The notes under the pieces are model-generated. The model ran no database searches. It saw only the letters and a list, made by a program, of their open reading frames with translations, and was not told the origin of the DNA. Made by a program: the position numbers and the translations under genes. Positions 16,657 to 25,067 of a stretch of DNA of 56,220 nucleotides are shown here, in pieces (the first letter of the stretch is position 1; each line of letters begins with the position of its first letter). The DNA comes from CAMDBL01 sp964498125 (GTDB taxonomy: Bacteria > Pseudomonadota > Alphaproteobacteria > Rhizobiales > Hyphomicrobiaceae): contig CAZCGE010000020.1 in NCBI GenBank assembly GCA_964498125.1, forward strand, positions 1 to 56,220, written 5' to 3'.

Positions 16657-17544
16657 ATGCAAAGCGTCATCGTCACCGGCGGCAGCGGCAAGGCCGGCAG
16701 TGTCGTGATCAAGGAGCTGATCGCGCACGGCTACAGCGTCTTGAACGTCGATCTGGCCGCGCCACGCGAGCCCCTCTGCCTGCACCTGAAGGCGGACCTG
16801 ACCGACATGGGCCAGGTGATGGACGCGCTCGCCCGTCACGCCGGCATGGTCGACCGCCGCCGCGGACCACTTCCTGCCCCCGACGCCGTCATCCATATGG
16901 CCGGCATCACGGCGCCGGCGCTGCTGCCCGATCACGTGACATTCCAGATCAATACCATTAGCACTTACAACGTCTTCAATGCCGCCACCCGGCTTGGCCT
17001 GAAGCGCGTGGTTTGGACATCGAGCGAGACCGCGTTCGGCCTGCCACTGACGCGCAACCCGCCGCAGTTTGCACCGATGACGGAGGAACATCCCGCCGTG
17101 CCGGAATCCGGTTATGCGCTCGGCAAGGTCCTGCAGGAGCAGATGGCGCGCGAGATGAACCGCTGGTGCCCACAGACGAGCTTCATTGGCTTTCGCCTCA
17201 GCCATGTCTTCGACGAAGCCGACTACGGCCCGATCCCGACCTTTTGGGATGATCCGGCGACGCGCAAATGGAACCTGTGGAGCTGGGTTGACCGCCGCGA
17301 CGTCGCCGCGGCCTGCCGGCTGGCGCTGGAAGCCAAGATCTCAGGCGCCGAGATCTTCACCATCGCCGCCGCCGATACCATCATGAAGCAGACCAACGCC
17401 GAGCTGATGCAGGCCTATTATCCGCACGTGCCCTTGCGTGGCGACATCGGCGCCCACACCACTCTGCTGTCGATCGACAAGGCCCGCCGCATGCTGGGCT
17501 ACAATCCGCGACACACCTGGCGCGGCAAGGTCGAGGTCAGTTGA
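16657..17544 (+). CDS. NAD-dependent epimerase/dehydratase (extended SDR)
   Basis: 295 residues. TGGSGKAGSVVIKEL (residues 7-21) is the extended-SDR Rossmann motif (GxxGxxG variant). Catalytic residues are in TSSETAF (Ser) and GYALGKVLQEQ (YxxxK). The C-terminal half, with WSWVDRRDVAAACRLALE, is typical of UDP-sugar epimerase/uronate dehydrogenase-like members. Substrate unknown. GAGGAAG precedes the start. A 50-base palindromic repeat begins two bases after the stop. Confidence 0.86.
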   Translation: MQSVIVTGGSGKAGSVVIKELIAHGYSVLNVDLAAPREPLCLHLKADLTDMGQVMDALARHAGMVDRRRGPLPAPDAVIHMAGITAPALLPDHVTFQINTISTYNVFNAATRLGLKRVVWTSSETAFGLPLTRNPPQFAPMTEEHPAVPESGYALGKVLQEQMAREMNRWCPQTSFIGFRLSHVFDEADYGPIPTFWDDPATRKWNLWSWVDRRDVAAACRLALEAKISGAEIFTIAAADTIMKQTNAELMQAYYPHVPLRGDIGAHTTLLSIDKARRMLGYNPRHTWRGKVEVS

Positions 17545-17546
17545 TC

Positions 17547-17596
17547 GGGGTCAGACCCGTCATGGCGACGCCATGCTCCGCATGGACGGGTCTGAA
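17547..17596. repeat. TCAGACCC-type palindromic repeat, long-loop variant
   Basis: TCAGACCCGTC (17551-17561) and GACGGGTCTGA (17584-17594) are complementary 11-base arms, preceded by GGGG. It shares its GGGGTCAGACCC core with the copies at 18987, 19039, 21870, 32743, 39388, 55440 and 55541. An A8 tract follows, so it does not form a plus-strand terminator. Confidence 0.8.
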
Positions 17597-17741
17597 ACGA
17601 AAAAAAACGCGCCAAAGCCTCGGTGCCGGGCAAACTTCCCAGGTCCACCCATGCACATTCTCCTGTTTTTTGCATGTAATGTTATAACGTTGTATTACGG
17701 AAGTCAGGGGCTGCAATTGTATTGGCGGGCGATTGCTTTCG

Positions 17742-18581
17742 TCATCGAGGGTCAGCGCAGCCGGTGTTCGGCTGAGCCCGAGGCGCCTTCAGCCGCCCGC
17801 GCGCGAATGCCGCGAAAACGCCGATCAGCGTTAACGCCAGGCCGTACCAGGTGATGGCGTACTCGAGGTGGCGGTTGGCGAGCGTTGCGCTGGCCGGCAT
17901 CGGCCTTGGCCATCCGCCGGGCGGCAGGCCCTCGACGACCTCCAGATAGAACCAGCCGGAGCCCAGCACGGGCATTTCGGGCGACGGGTTGGCGACCGGC
18001 TGGCCCAGCTCGCGCGGGTCACGGACATAGTAGATATTCTTGGGCGCATCGTTCTGGCCGTCGAACCAACTGCGCGTTTGCCGCGTTCTGATCTGCGCCA
18101 GGATCTCGACGGGCCCGGTGACCTGTCCGGCAATGCGCGCCAGCGGCGCCTTGAGGTTTTCGGGCACGAACCCGCGGTTGACGAGAATGGCCGGCGGCGA
18201 TTTTCCGGCCGCGGTCGGGTTGGCTGCTTCCGGCAGGAAAGGCGTCAAAATCCAATAGCCGACCTGGGTCGATGGCCCCGACCCCAGGGCGCCGGCAAAG
18301 ATATGCCGCTCCCCCGCATGATCGAACGTGCCGCGCAGGCGCAGGCGCCGGTAGTCACAGGACCGCATGATATCATCGCTGGCACGACTGCAGCTGAGCC
18401 CGACGGCGGCGGTGTGGGCGACAGGTGTGGCAGCGGCGCGGTCGGCAATCGTGGCGATCAGCTGCATCTTCCAGGCCATCCGGCCGAGCTGCCATGTTCC
18501 CAGCCCCAGCAACAGGCCAAGCGCCGCCAACGCCGCGATCGTCACCCAGAGCAGACCCGCGGCCTTGAAGCGCGCCTGCAT
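17742..18581 (-). CDS. SURF1-family cytochrome oxidase assembly protein
   Basis: 279 residues. An N-terminal membrane helix (residues 8-29) is followed by LGTWQLGRMAWK, the SURF1 signature. The middle contains VGYWILTPFL and ILVNRGFVP, and a second helix near residues 245-264 (LEYAITWYGLALTLIGVFAAF) ends the protein. SURF1 binds heme a and helps insert it into subunit I. The start at 18581 overlaps the DUF983 stop by one base (TGATG), so translation is coupled. It is the last gene of the cox operon. Confidence 0.93.
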   Translation of the reverse strand: MQARFKAAGLLWVTIAALAALGLLLGLGTWQLGRMAWKMQLIATIADRAAATPVAHTAAVGLSCSRASDDIMRSCDYRRLRLRGTFDHAGERHIFAGALGSGPSTQVGYWILTPFLPEAANPTAAGKSPPAILVNRGFVPENLKAPLARIAGQVTGPVEILAQIRTRQTRSWFDGQNDAPKNIYYVRDPRELGQPVANPSPEMPVLGSGWFYLEVVEGLPPGGWPRPMPASATLANRHLEYAITWYGLALTLIGVFAAFARGRLKAPRAQPNTGCADPR

Positions 18582-18973
18582 CACGCTGTTCCATCGCCAG
18601 GAGGTGCAGCCAGCCGCCCCTCTTCGGCCTCGTGCTTGAACTGCAGCGCGATCAGCGTCGCCTTGAGGATGCGCAACAGGCCAAACGCCAGCAGCGGCGT
18701 GGCGATGCCCCACAGCACGACGTGCACCCACCAGGGCGGTAGCAGCCGGAACTCGACGATCAGCGCGCCGCCGAGCACAAAAAATCCCAGAATGAAGATG
18801 GCGAACACCGCCGGGCCGTCGCCGGAGTCGACGAAGTCGTAGCTCAGCCCGCAATTCGGACAGCTCGCGCGCACACCGAGCAAACTGTCGAACAACCCGA
18901 CCTTGCCGCAGCGCGGACAGCGGCACAGGAGGCCGGTCTGGAGTGGGCTGAGCGGGGGATAGGTGCGGGTCAT
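18581..18973 (-). CDS. DUF983 membrane protein of the cox operon
   Basis: 130 residues. Two CxxC pairs, CRCPRCGKVGLF and SCPNCGLSY (residues 17-43), form a zinc-ribbon-like head, and two membrane helices follow (about residues 55-77 and 82-104). The DUF983 family is found in alphaproteobacterial cox operons between subunit III and SURF1, exactly as here, and is believed to assist oxidase assembly. It overlaps SURF1 by one base. Confidence 0.9.
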   Translation of the reverse strand: MTRTYPPLSPLQTGLLCRCPRCGKVGLFDSLLGVRASCPNCGLSYDFVDSGDGPAVFAIFILGFFVLGGALIVEFRLLPPWWVHVVLWGIATPLLAFGLLRILKATLIALQFKHEAEEGRLAAPPGDGTA

Positions 18974-18986
18974 GGCGCTACCGAAC

Positions 18987-19013
18987 GGGGTCTGACCCTG
19001 CGGGTCTGACCCC
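18987..19013. repeat. GGGGTCTGACCC palindrome, copy in cox operon
   Basis: A 27-base palindrome with 12-base arms GGGGTCTGACCC and GGGTCTGACCCC. The TCTGACC core appears in both halves in the same direction, so pairing is imperfect at the centre. It lies 14 bases upstream of the DUF983 start in the 98-base gap after ctaE. Confidence 0.85.
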
Positions 19014-19038
19014 AGGCACGACGGTTGCCAATCTTCAT

Positions 19039-19065
19039 GGGATCAGACCCGCAGGGTCTGACCCC
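19039..19065. repeat. GATCAGACCC/GGGTCTGACCCC palindrome, second copy in gap
   Basis: A 27-base copy, GGGATCAGACCC-GCA-GGGTCTGACCCC, with one mismatch between arms. It is 25 bases from the previous copy and six bases from the ctaE stop codon. Two copies in one intercistronic gap could form strong mRNA hairpins between ctaE and DUF983. Confidence 0.85.
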
Positions 19066-19071
19066 ATCCCA

Positions 19072-19974
19072 TCAATGCGGCGCCGGCGTACCCGCGCCCC
19101 AGACGTAGATGCAGGCGAACAGGAACAGCCAGACCACGTCGACGAAGTGCCAGTACCAAGCGGCGGCTTCGAAGCCGAAGTGCTGCTTGGGCGAGAAGTG
19201 CCCGGCCAGCGCGCGCAACAAGCAGACGGTCAGGAAGATGGTGCCGATCAGCACGTGCGCGCCGTGGAACCCGGTCGCCATGAAGAACGTCGAGCCGTAG
19301 ATGTGACCGCCGAACGAGAATGCCGCATGGCCGTACTCGTAGGCCTGGCAGGCGGTGAACAGCGCGCCCAGGACCACGGTGCAGACCAGGCCCCAGACGA
19401 GGCCCTTGCGATCGTCATTGAGCAGGGCGTGGTGCGCCCAGGTGACGGTCGTGCCCGACAGCAGCAGGATCAGCGTGTTGACCAGCGGCAGGCCCCATGG
19501 GTCGAAAGTGCCCTGGAAGTTCGCCGACGGCTTTGGTGGCCAGTGCCCGCCGGTCAGTTCATTGCGCCAAACCATGCCGACGATGTGTTGCGAGGTGCTC
19601 GATAATTCGCTGACCGAGCCTGGATACAACGCAGCGTCGAAATAGGCCCAGAACCAGGCGACGAAGAACATCACCTCGGAGGCAATGAACATGATCATGC
19701 CGTAGCGCAGATGCAGCTGCACGACCGGCGTGTGATCGCCCTTATGCGCCTCGCGGATGACGTCGCCCCACCACTTATAGGCGGTGAAGATGACTCCGGC
19801 GCCGCCCAAGGCGAACAGCGAAGGCCCCTTGATGCCGAACACGCCGCCGGTTGCAGTCTTCATCCATGCGATCGCACCGATCGCCATCATGAGGACGAAC
19901 ACCGAGGCAATAAACGGCCATGGGCTCGGGTCTACCAGGTGGTAATCGTGATGCTTGGCGTGCGTGTCGGCCAT
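19072..19974 (-). CDS. ctaE: Cytochrome c oxidase subunit III
   Basis: 300 residues from ATG 19974, which has GGAGA seven bases upstream. It starts MADTHAKHHDYHLVDPSPWP, typical of CtaE. Seven helices are visible. SEVMFFVAWFWAYFD, GGHWPPK, and HGAHVLIGTIFL then FEAAAWYWHFVDVVWLFLF are the hallmarks; the Glu in SEVMFF is conserved. It is part of the aa3-type oxidase in the inner membrane. The gene follows ctaG by 91 bases. Confidence 0.97.
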   Translation of the reverse strand: MADTHAKHHDYHLVDPSPWPFIASVFVLMMAIGAIAWMKTATGGVFGIKGPSLFALGGAGVIFTAYKWWGDVIREAHKGDHTPVVQLHLRYGMIMFIASEVMFFVAWFWAYFDAALYPGSVSELSSTSQHIVGMVWRNELTGGHWPPKPSANFQGTFDPWGLPLVNTLILLLSGTTVTWAHHALLNDDRKGLVWGLVCTVVLGALFTACQAYEYGHAAFSFGGHIYGSTFFMATGFHGAHVLIGTIFLTVCLLRALAGHFSPKQHFGFEAAAWYWHFVDVVWLFLFACIYVWGAGTPAPH

Positions 19975-20065
19975 TGCTTGGTCTCCGTCGGTCCCGTCGT
20001 CTGTCATCTCGTCGCCGATGCGGCAGCTTTACGCCACCCCACCTGTTTACTTAGCCGTCTGCGTC

Positions 20066-20662
20066 CTAGGACCCCTTGCCGATGGGCGCAGCGGCGGAGG
20101 TCGCCTTTTCTGCCACCGGAAAGAACGTGTAGGACAGCGTGATCAATTGCAGCCCCGCCGCGTCGCTGTCACGGATCAGCGCCGGGTCGATGTAGAAGCT
20201 CACCGGCATGTCGATGGACTGGCCCGGCTCGAGGCGCTGCTCGGTGAAGCAGAAGCACTCGACCTTGGCGAAATACGACCCCGCCAGCTCCGGCGTGACG
20301 TTGAAGGTGGCCATGCCTGTCAGGGGCCGGCTGGAGCTATTCGTGGCGCGATAGAAGGCCAGCACGTTCTCGCCGATTTTCACGTCGAGCGTGCGTTGCA
20401 GGGGCTCGAAGTGCCAGGCCAGGCCAGCCCCGACGTTGGCATCAAAGCGCACGCTCATCATCCGGTCCAGCGTCTGCTCGGACGGCTTGGAGGCGCGCTG
20501 GGTCGTTCCGTTGTAACCGGTCGCCTGGCAATACAGCTTGTAGAGCGGCACCGCGGCGTAACTCATGGCAACCATGCCGGTGACCAGGCCAGCGCAGGCG
20601 AGCGCTACCGGACGGTGCCGGTGCGGCTGACGCTGCTCGCTGCTGGGGCTCATCGCCGTCAT
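20066..20662 (-). CDS. ctaG: Cytochrome c oxidase assembly protein Cox11/CtaG
   Basis: 198 residues. A single N-terminal membrane helix (about residues 18-38) is followed by YKLYCQATGYNGTT and then the immunoglobulin-like copper domain with KVECFCFTEQRLEPG, whose CFC motif binds copper. Cox11 delivers copper to the CuB site of subunit I. ATG 20662 is chosen over a GTG at 20692 because GGAGGA and AGAGG precede it; ATG 20653 is also possible. Confidence 0.95.
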   Translation of the reverse strand: MTAMSPSSEQRQPHRHRPVALACAGLVTGMVAMSYAAVPLYKLYCQATGYNGTTQRASKPSEQTLDRMMSVRFDANVGAGLAWHFEPLQRTLDVKIGENVLAFYRATNSSSRPLTGMATFNVTPELAGSYFAKVECFCFTEQRLEPGQSIDMPVSFYIDPALIRDSDAAGLQLITLSYTFFPVAEKATSAAAPIGKGS

Positions 20663-20693
20663 TGCCTCTGCCGTCCTCCGCTGCCAATCCACG

Positions 20694-20876
20694 TCACATC
20701 GCGCGATTCATGACGTTGCCGCCGAGGCGGACAATCGTGGCGATATAAAACAGCGCAACGAGCCCGACCAGCGCCAGCGCGATCGCCAGCGAACGCAGGC
20801 GTTGCCGCCGTGTCCGCTCCGCATCCGGTTCGTGCTCACCTGCCACCACATCGCTCCCGACCAGGCCCCGCGTCAT
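20694..20876 (-). CDS. coxF: CoxF-like small membrane protein
   Basis: 60 residues. A polar, Arg-rich N-terminal half (RTRRQRLRS) precedes one membrane helix (LAIALALVGLVALFYIATIV) and ends RLGGNVMNRAM. This is the small protein commonly placed between ctaB and ctaG in alphaproteobacteria (CoxF). The start ATG overlaps the ctaB stop (ATGA); an in-frame ATG two codons upstream is the alternative. Likely an oxidase assembly accessory. Confidence 0.85.
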   Translation of the reverse strand: MTRGLVGSDVVAGEHEPDAERTRRQRLRSLAIALALVGLVALFYIATIVRLGGNVMNRAM

Positions 20877-21832
20877 GCCCATACTCGCATCAGATGAGCC
20901 CGAACCAGATGCTCAGACAGCAGCACGGCAAAAAGCAGGAACAGATAAAGGATCGAGAAGGCAAACAGCGTCCTGGCCGCATTGTCCGCGGCCCTTCCCT
21001 CACGCACGCGCCAGACATTCAGCGCCAGCGCCATGAAGACGACGCCGAGCGCCACTGAGACCGCCGCATAGACGATGCCCCCCAGTCCGATCAGCGCCGG
21101 CGTCACCGCCAACGGCACCAGCAAGGCGGAATAGATCAGGATCTGGCGGCGCGTCTCGTCGGGGCCCGCCACCACCGGCAGCATCGGCACGCCGACCCGC
21201 TCGTAGTCGCGCACGCGATAGAGCGCTAGCGCCCAGAAGTGCGGCGGCGTCCACATGAAGATGATCCCAAACAGCAGGATGCTTTCAAGGCTCACCGTGC
21301 CGGTCACGGCCGCCCAGCCGATCATCGGCGGAAAGGCGCCCGCGGCGCCGCCGATGACGATGTTCTGCGGCGTCCGCCGCTTCAGCCACATCGTGTAGAC
21401 GAAGACGTAGAAGGCGATGGTCAGCGCCAGCAGCACGCCGGCAACCCAGTTGACGAGGACGCCCAGCGTCAGCACGGAACCGATCGCCAAAACGGCGCCG
21501 AAGTTCAGGGCTTCCTCGGCCGACAGTCTGCCGCGCGGAATGGGCCGGTTGGCGGTGCGGGCCATGCGCGCATCGATGTCGGCGTCGTACCACATATTGA
21601 GTGCGCCCGAGGCGCCAGCGCCGACGGCGATACAGAGGATGGCAATGACGGCGAGCACTGGATGCAACGCGCCAGGTGCGGCGACCAGCCCAGTCAGGGC
21701 GGTGAACACGACCAGCGACATGACGCGCGGCTTCATCAGCGCCAGATAGTCGCTAATGCTGCCGCCGATGTCCGCGGTGGCCGAGCCGCCGTCTGCGTCG
21801 AGTCCTCTGCTCGCTAGCCCCGTGTCCGCCAT
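20873..21832 (-). CDS. ctaB: Heme O synthase (protoheme IX farnesyltransferase)
   Basis: 319 residues. The polyprenyltransferase motif is NMWYDADIDARMARTANRP (about residues 99-117), with the Asp-rich site and conserved Arg; a second site is at YERVGVPMLPV. About nine helices are present, starting ISDYLALMKPRVMSLVVFTA. It attaches a farnesyl chain to heme b, supplying heme o for heme a. ATG 21832 was chosen because the family begins shortly before DYLALMKPR. A 113-base gap with a palindrome separates it from ctaD. Confidence 0.96.
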   Translation of the reverse strand: MADTGLASRGLDADGGSATADIGGSISDYLALMKPRVMSLVVFTALTGLVAAPGALHPVLAVIAILCIAVGAGASGALNMWYDADIDARMARTANRPIPRGRLSAEEALNFGAVLAIGSVLTLGVLVNWVAGVLLALTIAFYVFVYTMWLKRRTPQNIVIGGAAGAFPPMIGWAAVTGTVSLESILLFGIIFMWTPPHFWALALYRVRDYERVGVPMLPVVAGPDETRRQILIYSALLVPLAVTPALIGLGGIVYAAVSVALGVVFMALALNVWRVREGRAADNAARTLFAFSILYLFLLFAVLLSEHLVRAHLMRVWA

Positions 21833-21869
21833 GTTCGACCGATGTCCATCCTGCTGCGCGCCTGTCGTC

Positions 21870-21896
21870 GGGGTCTGACCCTGCGGGCCTGACCCC
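21870..21896. repeat. GGGGTCTGACCC palindrome between ctaD and ctaB
   Basis: A 27-base copy, GGGGTCTGACCC-TGC-GGGCCTGACCCC, with one substitution in the right arm. A half copy, GGCTCAGACCCC, follows at 21923-21934, 12 bases before the ctaD stop. Both lie in the ctaD-ctaB intercistronic gap. Confidence 0.85.
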
Positions 21897-21945
21897 ATGC
21901 TCCTGCGTCCCGTTTCAACCAGGGCTCAGACCCCGATCGCAGCCG

Positions 21946-23577
21946 CTAATGGTGATCCGCCGTTCCGGTGATACGCGGCAATCTCTCGTAGGAATGGAAC
22001 GCCGGCGGCGATGGCAGGGTCCACTCCAGTGTCGTGGCGCTTGCCCCCCACGGATTGTTACCGGCCTTCTCGCGTCGTGCCAGGGCCAGGAACATGCCGA
22101 TGAAGAAGATCACCGTGCCAACCGCCGTGATATAGGAGCCGATCGACGAGATCTTGTTCCAAAAAGCGAATGCGTCGGGATAGTCGGCATAGCGGCGTGG
22201 CATGCCGGCGAGGCCCAGGAAGTGCTGCGGGAAGAACAGCACGTTGGCGCCGATGAACGTGGTCCAGAAGTGCAGCTTGCCCCAGAACTCGTCGTACATC
22301 TTGCCGGTGATCTTCGGGAACCAATAGTACCAGCCGCCGAAGATGGCGAACACGGCGCCCAGCGACAGCACGTAGTGGAAGTGGGCGACCACGTAGTAGG
22401 TGTCGTGCAGGGCGCGGTCGACGCCGGCATTGGCCAGCATCACGCCGGTGACGCCGCCGAGCGTGAACAGGAAGATGAAGCCCAGGGCCCACAGCATCGG
22501 CGTACGGAACGAGATCGATCCGCCCCACATGGTGGCGATCCAGGAGAAGATCTTGACCCCCGTCGGCACTGCGATGACCATTGTCGCGAAGATGAAGTAG
22601 GCCTGCGTGTTCACGCCCATGCCGGACGTGTACATGTGATGGGCCCAGACGACGAAGCCGACCAGGCCGATGGCGACCATGGCGTAGGCCATGCCGAGGT
22701 AGCCGAACACCGGCTTCCTGGAGAACGTCGAGATGATCTGGCTGATCATGCCGAAGCCCGGCAGGATCAGGATGTAGACTTCAGGGTGGCCGAAGAACCA
22801 GAACAGATGCTGGTACAGCACCGGGTCACCACCGGCTTTGGCATCGAAGAAAGCGGTGCCGAAGTTGCGGTCGGTCAGCAGCATGGTGATGGCGCCGGCC
22901 AACACCGGCAGCGACAGCAGCAGCAGGAAGGCCGTCACCAGGATCGACCAGACGAACAGCGGCATCTTGTGCAGCGTCATGCCCGGCGCGCGCATGTTGA
23001 AGATGGTCGTGATGAAGTTGATGGCGCCGAGGATCGAGGAGGCGCCGGCAAGGTGCAGCGACAGGATGGCGAAATCCATGGCCGGTCCGGGCGAGCCCGA
23101 GGTCGACAGCGGCGCGTAGACGGTCCAGCCATTGCCCGCCCCCATGCCGCCGGAGTCACCCTCGACGAACATCGACAGGATCAGCAGCGTGAAGGACGCC
23201 GGCAGCAACCAGAACGAGACGTTGTTCATGCGCGGAAAAGCCATGTCAGGTGCGCCGATCATCAGCGGCACGAGCCAGTTGCCGAAACCGCCGATCATGG
23301 CCGGCATGACCATGAAGAACACCATGATCAGACCGTGCCCGGTGACGAACACGTTGAACACTTGGCCATTGGCGAAGTATTGCAGACCCGGCTCCTGCAG
23401 TTCCAGGCGCATGGCCACCGACAGGGCGCCGCCGATCACACCCGCCACCATGGCGAAGATCAGATACATGGTGCCGATGTCTTTATGGTTGGTCGAATAG
23501 AGCCAACGCCGCATGTCGTAGGCCGAGGGCCCATGACCATGATCGTCGTGGTGGCTTGCGTCTTCCTTGCTGGCCAT
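21946..23577 (-). CDS. ctaD: Cytochrome c oxidase subunit I
   Basis: 543 residues with 12 membrane helices. Key residues are visible: TGHGLIMVFF (heme a His), FWFFGHPEVYILILP (CuB His with the His-Tyr cross-link HPEVY), WAHHMYTSG (two CuB His) and VVAHFHYVLS (heme a and a3 His). The K- and D-channel context (NNVSFWLLP, NAxxG region) fits a proton-pumping A-type oxidase. This is the catalytic core of the aa3 oxidase, the second gene of the operon, 76 bases after ctaC. Confidence 0.98.
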   Translation of the reverse strand: MASKEDASHHDDHGHGPSAYDMRRWLYSTNHKDIGTMYLIFAMVAGVIGGALSVAMRLELQEPGLQYFANGQVFNVFVTGHGLIMVFFMVMPAMIGGFGNWLVPLMIGAPDMAFPRMNNVSFWLLPASFTLLILSMFVEGDSGGMGAGNGWTVYAPLSTSGSPGPAMDFAILSLHLAGASSILGAINFITTIFNMRAPGMTLHKMPLFVWSILVTAFLLLLSLPVLAGAITMLLTDRNFGTAFFDAKAGGDPVLYQHLFWFFGHPEVYILILPGFGMISQIISTFSRKPVFGYLGMAYAMVAIGLVGFVVWAHHMYTSGMGVNTQAYFIFATMVIAVPTGVKIFSWIATMWGGSISFRTPMLWALGFIFLFTLGGVTGVMLANAGVDRALHDTYYVVAHFHYVLSLGAVFAIFGGWYYWFPKITGKMYDEFWGKLHFWTTFIGANVLFFPQHFLGLAGMPRRYADYPDAFAFWNKISSIGSYITAVGTVIFFIGMFLALARREKAGNNPWGASATTLEWTLPSPPAFHSYERLPRITGTADHH

Positions 23578-23653
23578 GTGCCATCACCTGTCGGTAGCGA
23601 ATTGCAAATGTGTGACGTGTCGAATCGAGTCCCGGCGCCCGCCGATCCTGCAA

Positions 23654-24553
23654 CTATTTCGCGGCGAGCCGCGAGGTCGCCGTCTGCTCGAGTTCGGCCT
23701 TCTCGATGATGTCGCGCGCTTTGCGCCGGTCTTTTGCCTTGACCGCCGCGATCCAGTCGTTGAACACCTGATCCTTCACCACGCGCACGGCGATGGGCAT
23801 GAAGGCGTGGTCCTTGCCGCACAGCTCCGAGCACTGGCCGTAGTAGACGCCTTCCTTGGTCGCCTTGAACCAGGTCGACGTGACGCGGCCGGGCACCGCG
23901 TCCACCTTGGAGCCGAAGGAGGGAATGGTCCAGGTATGGATGACGTCGCTAGCCGTCACCAGCACATGCACCACTTTGTTGACCGGCACCAGCACCTCGT
24001 TGTCGACGGCCAGCAGGCGGGGCGAATCGATGCCGCGCTTGATGCGCTCCTCGCGTTCGTTGTCCTGCAGCATGACGCTGTCGATCTTGACGCCGCCTTG
24101 ATCGGGGTATTCGTGGCTCCAGTACCACTGATAGCCGGTGGCCTTGATGGTCAAGTCGGGCTTGGGGAAATCGTACTGCATATAGAGCAGCTTGAAGGAC
24201 GGGATCGCCATGGCCACCAGGATCAGCACCGGGATCACGGTCCACAATACCTCGACCGTCGTGTTGTGCGTCACGCGGGAGGGTACCGGGTTGCTCTTCT
24301 CGTTGTAACGAATGATCACCCACAGCAACAGTAGCATCACGAACACCGTGATGGCGATGATGATGTAGTTGACGATGTCGTAGAGCCAGAGAATTTCGAC
24401 CGCGATCGGGGTGACGGGATCCTGCAGCACCATCTGGCCAGGCCGCGACTGCCCAGCGCCGGCCAATCCCGCCATGGGGCTGCAAAGCCATGTTGCCAGA
24501 CCGAAGCCCAAGCCGGTGCCCCAGTTGCCGGCTTTCCTCAGACGATCGATCAT
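23654..24553 (-). CDS. ctaC: Cytochrome c oxidase subunit II
   Basis: 299 residues. A signal peptide (about residues 1-33) is followed by two membrane helices (52-84 and 102-122) and a periplasmic cupredoxin domain. TGYQWYWSHEYPD is the electron-entry Trp region, and GQCSELCGKDHAFMP is the CuA site with both Cys, Glu, His and Met. GGAGTGCGGGA precedes the ATG. It is the first gene of the eight-gene minus-strand cox operon; it lacks a C-terminal cytochrome c domain, so it is a plain aa3-type subunit. Confidence 0.98.
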   Translation of the reverse strand: MIDRLRKAGNWGTGLGFGLATWLCSPMAGLAGAGQSRPGQMVLQDPVTPIAVEILWLYDIVNYIIIAITVFVMLLLLWVIIRYNEKSNPVPSRVTHNTTVEVLWTVIPVLILVAMAIPSFKLLYMQYDFPKPDLTIKATGYQWYWSHEYPDQGGVKIDSVMLQDNEREERIKRGIDSPRLLAVDNEVLVPVNKVVHVLVTASDVIHTWTIPSFGSKVDAVPGRVTSTWFKATKEGVYYGQCSELCGKDHAFMPIAVRVVKDQVFNDWIAAVKAKDRRKARDIIEKAELEQTATSRLAAK

Positions 24554-25067
24554 TCCCGCACTCCAATTGTCGCTTCAGGACCCAGCCGCCATGCAGCGGT
24601 GGGCTCAGTCATCGAACCACATCCTCAAGGCCCGAGTTCATAACCCAGGCAGCGGCTGCCAGGCTTTCGCGGCGTCGCGAACCCTGATACCCAACGTGCG
24701 GCAGCCGGCGGTGATCTAGCAAATCAGCCCCGCCGCCACATCCGTTTTTGTCCTGTCGAACGCAAGGCCGTCGCGGCCCCCAAAGAACACGATCGGCGTT
24801 GGTGGCTCAAGGGCAAGTCATGCGGCATTTGCACGCGCGAGGACTGCCATGCACATGATCTCGCGCACGTCGAATAGAGCATGCGGCGCCATGGCGGGTC
24901 CCATTTTGGCCGGATTCCTCGCCGACAGGGCAGACGTGGAAACCCACCGCAGTCCGGCAATGGGTGGATGGAGGATCGGCGTGGGGCGGCAGAACCAGCA
25001 CGATTGTGGTCGCGGCAGCGCATGGCGACCGAGCGCACCGCCGTCAAACCGAGCCCGTCTGTGGGCG
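24554..25067. other. Divergent gap between ctaC and ialB
   Basis: 514 bases without a convincing gene. It must hold the cox operon promoter on the minus strand and the ialB promoter on the plus strand. The palindrome GGCAGC-C-GCTGCC (read on the minus strand) lies about 95 bases upstream of ctaC. The ialB frame is open back to ATG 24849, which has GAGG six bases upstream, but the added 73 residues look non-coding and would bury the signal peptide. Confidence 0.5.

Noticed and set aside
17547..17610. Intrinsic terminator at the palindrome after the SDR gene
   Set aside because: For plus-strand transcripts the hairpin is followed by A's, not T's; for minus-strand transcripts the T-run comes before the hairpin. 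Neither fits a Rho-independent terminator.
17651..17854. Short hydrophobic plus-strand frame beginning MHILLFFACNVITLYYG
   Set aside because: It overlaps the SURF1 3' end on the other strand, has no clear ribosome-binding site, and becomes Arg/Ala-rich in the overlap. The local AT-rich stretch (17676-17700) explains its hydrophobic start.
21949..23709. 586-codon plus-strand open frame opposite ctaD
   Set aside because: Antisense to the clearly coding subunit I gene; composition typical of the complement of membrane-protein codons.
24849..25067. N-terminal extension of the IalB protein
   Set aside because: A good GAGG site precedes ATG 24849, but the extra residues are Arg/Gly-rich without structure and would place the signal peptide in the middle of the protein.
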